Below are positions 25,392 to 36,429 of a stretch of 64,000 nucleotides of DNA, one piece after another. Numbering within the stretch: position 1 is the first letter of the stretch; every line of letters starts with the position of its first letter. A program made the position numbers and the translations under genes. The DNA comes from Entrophospora sp. SA101 (taxonomy: Eukaryota; Glomeromycota; Glomeromycetes; Entrophosporales; Entrophosporaceae): assembly GCA_958430865.1 (NCBI GenBank), contig CAUDNR010004323.1:68391-132390 (forward strand). The letters run 5' to 3'. Under the pieces are notes generated by a model, which did not search any database, was not told where the DNA came from, and was given only the letters and a program-made list of their open reading frames with translations.

Positions 25392-25730
25392 TTACAATGA
25401 TGATGATGATGTTGTTGATAATATCGATATTGCACTATTTAAAATTACTCCAAGGATGCCGGCATTATTATTATATTTTGACAAACCATCTTCACATTTT
25501 TCTTCTTCTTTTAAATCGAGACTTGGTAATATGTGAGAAGAAGAAGAAGAAGAAGAAGAAGAAGAAGAAGAAAAAGAAAAGGAAAAAGATTGTTCTTCAT
25601 TCATATTGTAGTTGCGCCTATTGTTATTATGAGTATTTGGTCCTGCCAATGAAGTTCTTACTAACGCTGTAATAACTGCGAAATATAAAAGAGCCTTTAC
25701 ACTTTGTTGTTGTGATGTTTTTGTTTCCAT
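25392..25730 (-). CDS. Small serine-rich protein with a predicted signal peptide
   Basis: The 112-residue frame starts METKTSQQQSVKALLYFAVI. The hydrophobic segment ALLYFAVITALV, a small-residue exit (SLAG) near residue 29 and a polar remainder fit a cleavable signal peptide. The mature part has Asn/His runs, a long Ser tract encoded by a GAA-type trinucleotide repeat on the other strand, an acidic cluster (DLKEEEKCEDG) with the only mature cysteine, and a hydrophobic Ile/Leu end. The length fits the small secreted proteins of symbiotic fungi, but nothing shows effector activity. The 3' end is uncertain because the frame runs into a CAT repeat, and a splice to the ORF at 25255-25377 is possible. 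Confidence 0.45.
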   Translation of the reverse strand: METKTSQQQSVKALLYFAVITALVRTSLAGPNTHNNNRRNYNMNEEQSFSFSFSSSSSSSSSSSSHILPSLDLKEEEKCEDGLSKYNNNAGILGVILNSAISILSTTSSSSL

Positions 25731-26949
25731 ATTTTTTTTTATTAATACTATCGTTTTCTTTTTTAATAAATTTTTAAATAATTTTTTTCAAGAAAATCTT
25801 CATTAAAAAATAACAAACTTATATATACTGTGTATAGATGACTAATTGAGTTAGAATCTGTTTTTTGTAAAAGATAACATCATTTATTGTTAGCATTAGT
25901 ACACAACAAATAAATAATGGCAATTTATATTAATATTAATTAATAATTTCCCACACATTAATATTTAGTTAATTTTATTCGTTAAACAACCATTGGTTAG
26001 AAAAGAAATGTGGCAGTTCTTTAAAAGAAATAAAGCAAGGGGAAAATGATAAAATTTCCTTAAAAAATACTTATTGCCTATTAATTTGTACTAATGCGCT
26101 CATTCATTTATTTTTTTGGAATTCTTTGAATGACTTTTTAATATTATTATTATGGGGCAATGATGTGTGACAGGAATTTGATGACAAAAAGTAAAAAAAG
26201 CCTCGACTTTTTTTTGACCTGCATTGTTTTTCAAATAAATAAATAACCCAATCTAATAATCCCAAAGGCTTTTTTTTGATGTAATTTTTTCTATAAATCA
26301 TTTTTTGGGGAATGTCATTGTATTTTTCTCTTATGATTATTCTAGCAGCTCTGATTCTCCATCACCATTAACAATTTGCATAGCCTTGATAATCTCGAGC
26401 TATGGAATCAATCAACAATGTTTTTGATGGAAAATTGAAAAGTTTTAAATTTAAAACAATTACCCTACCTTTGCATAAATTATAACCATCTAATAATATT
26501 TAATGCATGATTGAAAATTTAAAAATAACATATATCACATGCGTCCTTCGTTTAAAGTTGTGCTGACAAATGTAGAAATCAATAACTTAAAAAGAGGGCG
26601 CCTCTTATGGCTATGTGAGGTTGGTCAAGAAGTGGCGTCTAAAAAGCCTTTCTGTTTTATCCTCCTGCGGTCATGAATTTTTCCATTGAATATAATTTCA
26701 GCCGGATCGACTTGGCCAAGAAATTTGTATTTATCAAGAAATTTTCCGAAATGTTTATTTTGTCTGGAATTCTTTGACTGTCGTAAATTCTCTAATTATC
26801 TAAAAACACAAACCTGTCGTCCGAGTGTTACGCAAAAACGGAATTATTTAGCAAATATTCCTCGAAAAAATATTCCCTAAAATTAGGTTTTAAAGGGAAT
26901 TTCTTCTGAATAGAAACTCGGATTATTAATTAAAGATTAATTAATCGTC

Positions 26950-27096
26950 ATGGCTCAACAAGAATCATTTCTAATAATTCTCGCTGAGCATTATTGGGTA
27001 ACATCAAATTCCCTCTCTTTAAAAGTTCATCATATTGATCTTGTTCGTGGTAATAATCTTAATATTCTTCATGATCTTACACTTGTTTCATCTTGA
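26950..27096 (+). CDS. Short ORF, possible gene fragment
   Basis: ATG-initiated, 48 residues (starts MAQQESFLIILAEHYW), with a more even codon mix than neighbouring AT-rich ORFs. No domain, splice partner or flanking exon was identified. It could be a relic exon. Confidence 0.25.
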   Translation: MAQQESFLIILAEHYWVTSNSLSLKVHHIDLVRGNNLNILHDLTLVSS

Positions 27097-27263
27097 AATA
27101 AATAACGCTAAAGGTCTTTAATCATTCGTGGGAGGACTGAGATAACCGGTAATTAGAACCGGTAACTTTTGTAGTTGTACCAACCATTCGTCGGTAAAGA
27201 TATTGTTGAAGGTAATATTTGGAATATTTGAAATATTAATATATATAAATAATTGATTCGGAC

Positions 27264-27322
27264 GTAATTAAAAATCGAGGTTTTGGGGATTGAGTCAAAG
27301 CAAAATTAATTTTGACAACATA
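27264..27322. repeat. Dispersed repeat, copy 2 (inverted relative to 20855-20911)
   Basis: The reverse complement of this stretch matches 20855-20911 over its whole length with about seven differences. It is non-coding on both sides. Confidence 0.55.
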
Positions 27323-28278
27323 TTAACATATAATTTGAAGCCGTGTGTTCAAATAGTCAATAGCAGCAACAAAAAAAAAAGTTATACATGATGTACTGGA
27401 TATAAGATATTGGTCAATGAGACTGGCCAAAGTTAAGCTTAATCCAGGCCATTGTTGTGAATTACTAAACTTGACTAACCTCCCCCGTATTGATAATAAT
27501 GAATGTTTGCTGAAATTGAAAAGTGAATGAGAAAGAATATGGAAGAGACCTTACATTTTTGGGTTGAAGACTTTCTTATTTGAGAGGTGATAGAAGTTCC
27601 AAGACCACGGCCAATTTCAATTGAAGAATTGGCTCATTCGGATTTTATTGAAAGGGTGGGAGAATTGAATAACCATCTAAATAAAATAATGTAATAAATT
27701 GTGAATTATTTAAACCATATCAAAAAGAAGAAAATACGGCCACCAGCTAGATTATCAAAAGGAAACAGTAAACAAAATTATTATATTAGATATACAGTAG
27801 ACAATAAAAACAATAAGATGCAGCAAGAAATTAATAGATCAACAAAACAAAGACATGCGTTATATAGCAGCGATTAGAAAAGTAGAAGTTAAAAGAATTA
27901 GAAAATACAAAACCTGAAACAAAAGCCAAGGAGAAACAATTGAATTACATCTTTAAACGGCTAAAGCTCAACTCAAAAAAACCTTCGAATTTGAAGATGA
28001 TGGGTGATCTTTCCACTCGAGGTTTTTTTGACTCCCTGAACTTGCCGCGTGCTGATAAAAAATTTGGGATCTTTGCCATATTAATATATGTAATTCATGT
28101 GTGCATCATAGTGACAGGTGTGATTTCCAAGCCAACAATGGTTCTTCAAGACAGATTATAAAAATGCTGTATGACATATTTTGCTTATATTACATCAGCA
28201 TTGCATCATTATAAAAGTTTTTTATTTTTATATATAATTCACATTTTTATTTTTTCACACAACAAAAAAAGATAAATT

Positions 28279-31200
28279 ATGGTAAATCAGATTATTATTA
28301 TTGTTGAGAAAAAAGTTTTTTGGATCAATTATTAACAATTTCCAAATTTTCAATTATACATTATACAAGGCGACCAGGAATGAGTCAATAACAACAACAA
28401 AACTTTCACCTTTACAAGTTCACTATTTAAAAAAAGAACTTATAGCCAGACAAATAAGAAAAGAAATTCAATTGTTTTCTGAAGTTGGTTCTATAAGCTC
28501 GTTATTTTTCTGGGATGAAATTGATGTCAACAGCAACGACGACAATAACGCTATCACAAACACTAATAACGTTGCAACAACAACGATAAAAAAAGATGAA
28601 ATAAGCACTCCATTTTTACGTTACGTTTTTATAAATTTCGTGTTCACCTTTCCATTTCTACAAAATGTTGATAAATTCTTTTGGGTAAAAATCAAAGATT
28701 TCCTAGAAGAGTTCTCAAAGAAAAACATTAGTTCCACCACAACAAGAGACGAGCAAACCAAAAGAAAAAGATTGGCCGAGAAAATAGTTAGTGAAGTGAC
28801 ATTAATGTTTAATGCTGGTTTGAAAGTAAGTTCAGGCAAAGAAGAATCAATTAAAGTTGATTTTGATAGTTTGAAGAAACACATTCCCTATAATTATAGT
28901 TATGATGACGATAAAACTGATAAAACTGACAACATTAATATTATTAAATCTGATAATGATAATGATGATGATGATAAAAAACACGATTATAATAATAATG
29001 GTAATGATAAAAACGAAGAAGATATTGAAGCTGCGTATAAGGAATACTTGTTTATAAGTGATTATGAAAAATTTATAAATGGTTGGAATGTTAATGTAAT
29101 TTCTGTAAGAAATAAAATAAAGAAAATACATAAAATCAGGGAAAAATCTTACCTTGTAAGTACCTATATCTATATACAATATGATGATGATTATTCACAA
29201 TTTACCCGTTCATCTAACCACTAATTTGTTCATTATGCATTGATTAATTCAAAGGAATTTATTATTCAATCAAAACGTTTAAACACCGATGAAACTCAAA
29301 TTGTTGCAAGAAGTTTTAAAGAATTTAAAATTTTAACCATGAAAGTAAGTCTATTTATTGTACACCATCACATTATATTTATATATTTATTTGTGTAAAT
29401 GTACACGTAAATATATATATAACATGAACATTAGTTAAAAAAAGATTTTTTTTAATTATTATTATCTTTTTTAGTTGAAAGAATCATTCCCATCGATTAA
29501 TGTTCCACCGGCACCATCAAAATATAAAATTCAAAAAAAAGCATCATTAAACAAAAAAAATTTTTCAAACAATATTGATTATGAATCTGAAAAAAATCGT
29601 CAAAATTTACGTGGACACTTGATTACATTAGTATCAATTAAAGAAATTGCTAGATCAAAAGTGTTTAGATTATTTATAACTGAAAAACCAATACAACTAA
29701 CTAGTGAAGAGTTAAAGGAAGCCGAAAAACATAAAGAGTTGGATAAATTTAGAGAACAACAACAAAAATTGTTTAATAAGGAAGCTGAAAAAAGAACAAA
29801 AGAATTGGAGCAGCAAGTTTTGGAATTTAAAGAAGAATTGTTCAAGTCTGGTAAATAAATATTTGGGGGTTTTTTTTTTATTCATTAAAGGATATATAAT
29901 TATAATGCCATTCATTATTAATGATTATTATGATTATTATAATTATTATTTTTAGGAGGATTATCAAAGGTTTTGCAGACAGTTCAAGAAAGCAAAAAAA
30001 TAACAGATTTACCCTTTACTTATCAAAAAATTATTGAATATGGTGAAATTAGGTTTTTATAACAATGATTTTAATAACATTATCAGAAATTAATATAATC
30101 CTCCACTGATACTAATTTTTTGAGTAATGACAATATTTTATAGTTTTGCTTCAACATTATATTCATTATTTATTGGATCAGATAATAGCAGTGAAACATT
30201 TTCACAATTAAAACGTACACACAACCTGATGCCATATCGATTAATGAAAACTGTAATGAAAATTTCTAATCCTGTTGGTATACTAAGATCTATCATGGAT
30301 ATTTTCTTGGCACAGCCATTTGGCCAAAAAAGTTTAATACAAAGGTATTGTTTGTTTTATAAATTCTTTTTTTTAAATTTACCTCTTTCTTTTTTCTTTG
30401 ATTTGTAGTTGTGGCAAATTAATTAACCTTTATGAACGATTATTAGGATGTTATCTGCGAATTTATATGAAGAGATAAAAACACTTAACAATGATATGAA
30501 AATTGTAGAAGAGTCCATTAATGATCCTGAAATATGTGAAAAATTACGAAATTTTGTTTATGCTTCATCCGATACTCAAAAATCCATCAAAAAAGATGTT
30601 TCGGCTGCACGTTAGTATACTAAATAATAATAATTTCAATTGTTTTTATTAAATAGTCAATCAATCAATCATTGATTAATTTTATATTTTTTTGTATAAC
30701 GGTAACAACAATAACAACAATATAGATTCAACAACATTGATTGTAGCAATTTTAAAATCTGATATAATATCACCGAACTTATCCTCGGAACAATTAGGTC
30801 TTATCGAGAAAGCAATGATCGATTACATTAATGATCGTCATCCAAGTATCAATAATGACAAGGATCATAATTCAAATAAAAATAAAATATATCGTCGTAA
30901 GAAAAAAGATAAAAACAATTTAATTTATTTATTGAAAAGATTGTTTTTTATTTATATTCGTCAAAGAGATAAAGAAGTTATGATTGAATTGTTGTTTCAG
31001 GTATTTTCTAATTTTTAGATTTTAATTGAATTGATGATGTTATTATGAATTTCTAAAAAATTTAATGATTAACGATTGATTTTTATTAAGGGAATTACTG
31101 GTGATTTAATAAAGGATATCATAGCGATATTCTATGAACCATTGGCTAAAATATATAAAGTAAAATCAATTAATCAATCTCTTTTATACATTTATATATA

Positions 31201-32173
31201 CATATATCCAAATTCATTCATTCATGAAATTAAAATTTTTCCTTTTAAAAAATGAAAAGGCAGCAAATATTGGAGATTCTTTAACAGATGTTTCAGGATT
31301 TATAGATGAATTAATAATATTAGTTGATCAAATAGATCAAAAAGGTAAACTAATTCACTAATTGGTTAAATTACATGATTAATGATTAACATTGATTATT
31401 CTAATATCAAAAAAAAAAACTCGCCTTCACTCATGTATCTAGTAACAAAAATGGCATCATCAAAATTTTCAAGTTCTGATTCAATAATCCAACCATTTAT
31501 GCAATTAGTTGATAGACACATACCAAGCTTTTATAATTTTGTTCAATCAATCTATTTACACGATACATCAGGACTGTTTCAATCGATGTTAAATTGGATT
31601 GAGAAAATTATAGATTTTATGAGAGGAGGCACTATATATGATAGATTTGATTTGGATAAATTGATTGATGAGGTATTAAGTGAAGAAGAAGATGAAATTA
31701 AAGCGTTGACTAAAGAAATAGATGATTTGATGTTATGGAATACATTAAAAAAGAAACGAAGATTATTAAAATTAAAGAACATTCTTAGGAATAATAGTGA
31801 TGATAAAAGTTTTGAAGACGACAGTGGCAGTAGCGGTAGTAGTAATACCAGTAATAGTGGTAGTAGTAGTGATAGTGACGGAAGTGATGATTATTTAGAA
31901 GAATTTTATCAAGTAATAGATGACGATGATGAAAGTATTGAGGGTGACATTAATACTAGTAATGGAATTATAGGTAATGGATTAATAGATGGAAGTGAAG
32001 GACTAGATGATAATGAAGAAAATCTTATTTTAAAAAATCAAGATCTAAATGATTTAATTGATGAAAAGTTAAATATTAAAATGAAATTTCCTGATTTAAA
32101 AGTTTTACCTAAATTATTATCACCTTTTGTTGAATTGGTCAGTGAAAGTTTAAATAAATTCTCTGTTAATTAG
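28279..32173 (+). CDS. PXA-PX-PXB domain protein (yeast Lec1/Ypr097w-like)
   Basis: Eleven exons join in frame to 958 residues: 28279-28281, 28370-29155, 29255-29344, 29475-29850, 29956-30052, 30144-30344, 30447-30610, 30726-31000, 31091-31159, 31260-31344, 31443-32173. The PX-associated PXA domain is clear at the N-terminus (LSPLQVHYLKKELI, then FLRYVFINFVFTFPFL and TTTRDEQTKRKRLAEK). A divergent PX fold follows (YEKFINGWNVNVISV, ARSFKEFKILT, then FPSINVPPAPSK). Next is the PXB region (NLRGHLITLVSIKEIARSKV; LKRTHNLMPYRLMK; ISNPVGILRSIMDIFLAQPF; LVDRHIPSFYNFVQSIYLHD). The family binds phosphoinositides and is linked in yeast to lipid-droplet and sterol distribution. A highly acidic Ser/Asp/Gly tract lies near the C-terminus. 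Length is close to yeast Ypr097w (about 1070). The first exon would be only the ATG, because no in-frame ATG exists in the large exon before the PXA motif. Confidence 0.88.
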
Positions 32174-33327
32174 ATTAATTAATTAGAAGAATTAATGTTG
32201 ATTCTTTTAATTATAATAGTAATCAAATAATTAGTCCATGCGGCAAATTATTTTTTTTTAGATTGGTAATTCACCTTAAAGTGCAATTTTTATTTTTTAA
32301 ATTATTCTCTTAAAGGTCATTAATTAACTATATATGTATATTATCTGAATAAAATAAAGATCATTCAAGATTAATTAATTTTCAAATTTATTATGTTAAC
32401 AGCCAGAATTTACTGTATGGGTCAGCTCAACATGACACGTTTTCCATACAACATACTTTAAAGAAGTAATTTTTATGCGATCATTTATTTAAAACACATC
32501 AATAGAATCGGCAGTACATGGTGGTAATTTCATCCCAAGAATACGAAACCCTTCCTTATTCCGATGTCGATGATTTGCGTTGAAACAACTTGCGAAACTT
32601 GCAATAATAATAAACTCGAGATTCCTATATTTATTTTTCAAGCACTTAGAGAACAAGCAGAACTAGACCTGTTCTAATGTTTGCTTATTAAGATATATGG
32701 TTAAAGTATAAGATACATAATATTAATAATTCCTAAAAAATTGAGAGAGTAGAGCAATCAAAAAATTTTTGTTAATAACTCGAGCAGTTTATGAATGTTT
32801 TGAATTTCTATATAGCATATCATGTAAAAATGTGATTTTTTCATTTCCATCAATGCAAGCTATATGAAATTAGCATACTCTTACTTCTATCAAATATGCT
32901 TCATAATTACTGTTTGGCACCTATATTTAATTTAGTGAGTGAAAGTTGAAATTAATTTTAAAGAATCTGAGCTAGTAGATTGTTTTATAGCAAATTTCCA
33001 ACCATTATTTATTTACTTTGCAGCAATTATACAAAAAAAAAGAACGGGCGAACATCTTGAAAGTAATAATATTTACAAACTTTACAGTACTGGTCGAGAA
33101 CAGTTAGTTCAATTATTGGATCAGAAGTTGTAACCAGTGAAGGAACAAATCTTCAAGACTCCCGGTTCCTTTTTTAGAAAAAAGGGTAACCATAAAAAGT
33201 AAAATTTTTGAAATATCCACATGTTTAAAACAACCACTGTAGTTATCCCCCATTTTTCGAAATTTCTAAAAAATGTTCCTCGTGATGAGTTACACATAAA
33301 TGTAATTGGATTTGGGAGGCATTCATT

Positions 33328-33413
33328 TTTACCGACAATCATTTTACCGACTTTTACCGACAAACAACTAATAAAATGCTAAAGTGGCGCGCCGCGTGTT
33401 GTCGGTAAAGTAA
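33328..33413. repeat. Palindromic element with TTACCGACAA ends
   Basis: TTACCGAC occurs three times in the left part and its reverse complement TTGTCGGTAA at the right end, with a short GC-rich GGCGCGCCGCG core. This may be a fold-back transposon remnant. The spacing is irregular. Confidence 0.4.
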
Positions 33414-33592
33414 TACGTAACCATTGATTTTTGGGCAACATTCCTTTGTTTCTATTGAACACCCACCCCATATTAATGTCTCAATTTCTTAAGATTTGAA
33501 ATTTTCAAAATGCAAGGCTCAGCCAATTTTTAGTCTAAGAAAAAACTAGCAAAGTTTTGAAGCTTGAGCCATAAACAAAAACCGGCTAACTT

Positions 33593-33623
33593 TTTTAGTA
33601 TTTTGAAGCTGACCAATTTGTTA
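33593..33623. repeat. Dispersed repeat, right copy (partner at 9-38)
   Basis: Same orientation and nearly the same sequence as 9-38. It sits directly before the palindromic repeat 33641-33751, so it may be part of a larger compound element. Confidence 0.5.
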
Positions 33624-33640
33624 TTATTATTATTATTATA

Positions 33641-33751
33641 CATACACACATGTAAACTCGATAAGCCCAGTCTGACGCAGCAATTAATTGTTTAAAGTAA
33701 CTTGATAATATAATAATAATAAATAAATGACCGAGTTTACATGTGTGTATG
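33641..33751. repeat. Copy B of a dispersed palindromic repeat with perfect 20-bp ends
   Basis: CATACACACATGTAAACTCG at 33641-33660 is the exact reverse complement of 33732-33751. The interior shares GATAAG, GCAGCAAT, AATTG and AAAGTAACT landmarks with the copy at 18961-19037. This is a non-autonomous palindromic element. The perfect arms suggest that it is the younger copy. Confidence 0.75.
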
Positions 33752-34456
33752 GATTTACCTTTATTAGAATTGCTGATCAACTGATCATATGCAGAAAATA
33801 ATTTCCCAAGTTTGGTTAGAGTTAGCACCGACAATTCCGCACATTGAACTTTTATACACTGCCCAGTAGATCATGTATGCTATCTGCGTCAATAGAAAAA
33901 TCCGCCGATATGTTTTAGTTTATGCAGCAGCGTCTGACTTTAAAAACCTTGTTTATTCAGTCAGAGTGGCAATTCCCTCATAAATTGGCAAAGCTCAAGT
34001 TGGATTTATAAAAGTATAGTGGGTAACTTGTATATAATTAATATTAAAAAAAAAAAAACGATAAACTAGATAAATTCTTTAAAGGTACGCGCGCGTCCTT
34101 TGGAATATTCACGTTAAATCTATTTGACTCAAACATTATAATTTTATTTTCTATTATGATGCGAAAAAAAGCATTACGTAATAAATAACAAAAAAAGTGT
34201 TGTCTAATCTATTGATTTTATTTCAATCATCTCATATGGAGTATGTTTAATTAATCTCCGTTTGAGCGAAACATGTACTATAGGAGATTTTGTAAAGATC
34301 ACGTGAATTTATAGGTAACTAATGAAATTGTTTATTGATATTTATTTATTGATATTTATTGTGTAATGATACATTGCAAAATAATAAATAAGTAAATAAT
34401 AAATAAATAAATAATAAACAAGATTAAATAATAAACAAGATTAAATAATAATGATA

Positions 34457-35838
34457 TCAATCACTGTTATCATGTTTGGATTCAATTAGTACACTAATTC
34501 TAACAACCAAGAGAGAGAAAGAAAGTGTGAGAACAATAATTGCGAAAGTTATATAACTTGAATTATTTGGCAAATAAATTATTTTTTTGGAATATGGTGA
34601 CGCTGGAATACGAGTATCAACATAAATATAGTAAGCATACAATACGTATGCTAAAGAATAACTAAATTGAAACAACAAGATACTATATTTGAAAAATAAT
34701 TTTTTGAAAGACAAGGAAAATTTAAATTAAAAAAGTTGATCACCAAAAAAAAAAACTTTTTAAAACAATTAAATCCACTTACGGAGTTTGTTGAGCATAA
34801 TAAAAGGTATTTATAGTGTTGCCCAATCCATGAATAAACGATGCTAACGCCAAGATCAAAAGTTGATTTGGGTGATGGAAACATGATTTATATTTAGTAG
34901 CATCATCATCATCATCATCATCATCATCATAATAATAATCATCATCGTCATCATCACTATGATTTTCAAGATTTTGTCGTTCTTCATCTTCATAATTACC
35001 ATCGTCAACCAATGCAATACGATTTTTTTGTTTTAAATTATGAAGTGTTGTAAAATATGTTCTTGTAAGTTCAATAAATAATAATATATCAAGTGTCAAG
35101 CCTATAAAATTATATAATTTATATGGGTTAAATGGAAAAGTAGGAATTTCAAACACCAAGCCCAAGCCACAAATCATACCTTGAATTCTAAAGGCAATAG
35201 CATCATAAGGCCATTTTAAGAATATAGTAAGTGCACCAACGATCAAAAGATGTATAAAGAAAAATGCATACCATTTTGAATAGTTGATTTTTCCTCCTGA
35301 TAGTATCCAAACTATCAACACATATTCTAATATATTGTGATTTACTGCAACCATTCCAAATAATTTACCAATATCAAATATCGCATAAGTAAAGCCTGAA
35401 ACAATAGTTGTTATAATGTAAATCACTATCAAATAATATAACTCGTCATTTCTATGTCTTTTACGTTTGCTGTGTCCATCATTGTATTCATAAAATATTG
35501 TCGAATATTTATTGGATTTCGGCTTATTTTTAATTGTATGATATCCAATATATGCACCGATTGCCATCACCACCTCGACAAATACACTTAATGCATCAAG
35601 TTGGCTCTGATCATATCCTAAATTTCAAAGAAAATTGTAAATTATAAAAGAAATTATATATATAAATCAGATTAAATAATTAATTACCATCAATTACTGG
35701 ATGCCAAACTGGATAACCGGTTAAACGGTTAAAAGTTTGTTTTGGAATATTTAATTCAACATTTAAAAAACTAAGAGCTACAGCTATAAATACAAGAACA
35801 GAAATTATCACCACAAACACTTTACAAGCAAGCCCCAT
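34457..35838 (-). CDS. Multi-pass membrane protein with an acidic loop, family unknown
   Basis: Three exons in transcript order, 35838-35688, 35617-34783 and 34682-34457, join in frame to 403 residues. It starts MGLACKVFVVIISVLVFIAV, a signal-anchor-like first helix. About eight more hydrophobic segments follow, for example VFVEVVMAIGAYIGY, YYLIVIYIITTIVSGFTYAI, FFFIHLLIVGALTIFL, LLILALASFIHGLG and FAIIVLTLSFSLLVV. A long hydrophilic loop of Asp and Tyr runs (encoded by an ATC repeat) lies before the seventh or eighth helix. WHPVIDGYDQSQLDALSVF and GLGNTINTFYYAQQ look like conserved family elements, but I cannot name the family. It resembles fungal-specific integral membrane proteins of unknown function. 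Transport or sensing is possible but unsupported. Confidence 0.75.
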
Positions 35839-36429
35839 TTTTTTTTTAATTTTGGTATTTTTTTAAAGAAAAAAAAATTATCATTTTTTATTATAAACAA
35901 ATTATTTATATTATTATTTATATAATATTATATAATGGCGCTGAATTGTTTGTTGTTTATACTTTGTGATTTATAAATAAAGATACCAAATACCAGATAG
36001 ATAAATCTTACGCAGTAAATAAAATTCAATTTATATTTTTCCGAATTAAAAAAACCCATTATTATTATGCCGCAATACGTCACAGGCGGATAAATCTCAC
36101 GGCTATTTTTTTAAATTTCTAACAAAAAACAGTTTAAATTTTATTAGTATTATCATCGTCATTCATTATTTTATTTTGAATTATGTTTTGAATTTTATAA
36201 TTTTTATATATAGTCGTTATTGTAACGAGCAGAAAGAGATTGAAGAGTGGTGATAGTTGTAGTAATTGACAATGTAAATCTTTTACCAAACTCAAATCAT
36301 TTTTAATAACAAAATTTTTTAAAAAATTATTAATTTGATTAATTAATTAAAAGAATTTTAAGTGATCTTTCTTCCCCAGTTGATTGTGACTCATCATCAC
36401 AACCAACTCTCCTTCAAATGTAAAAAGAT
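35839..36429. other. Spacer upstream of the membrane protein gene
   Basis: AT-rich, no ORF of note. It would contain the promoter of the minus-strand membrane protein gene (35838 start) and the left flank of the Fanzor remnant. No terminal inverted repeat for the latter was seen. Confidence 0.5.

Larger units (their letters stand above)
25731..28278. other. Spacer with small ORF remnants
   Basis: No complete gene was found. It contains a 48-codon ORF at 26950-27096 and a repeat copy at 27264-27322. A weakly coding-like stretch near 27930-28160 reads in two frames (TAKAQLKKTFEFEDDG in one) and is probably a decayed gene piece. No family is recognised. Confidence 0.5.
32174..34456. other. Spacer with repeats and one short ORF
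   Basis: It holds copy B of a palindromic repeat (33641-33751), the partner of the repeat at 9-38 (33593-33623) and a TTACCGACAA palindrome (33328-33413). A 64-codon ORF at 32939-33133 starts with GTG, contains KESELVDCFIANFQPLF and ends QLVQLLDQKL. It looks coding but is isolated, so it may be a relic exon. No gene is claimed. Confidence 0.5.
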
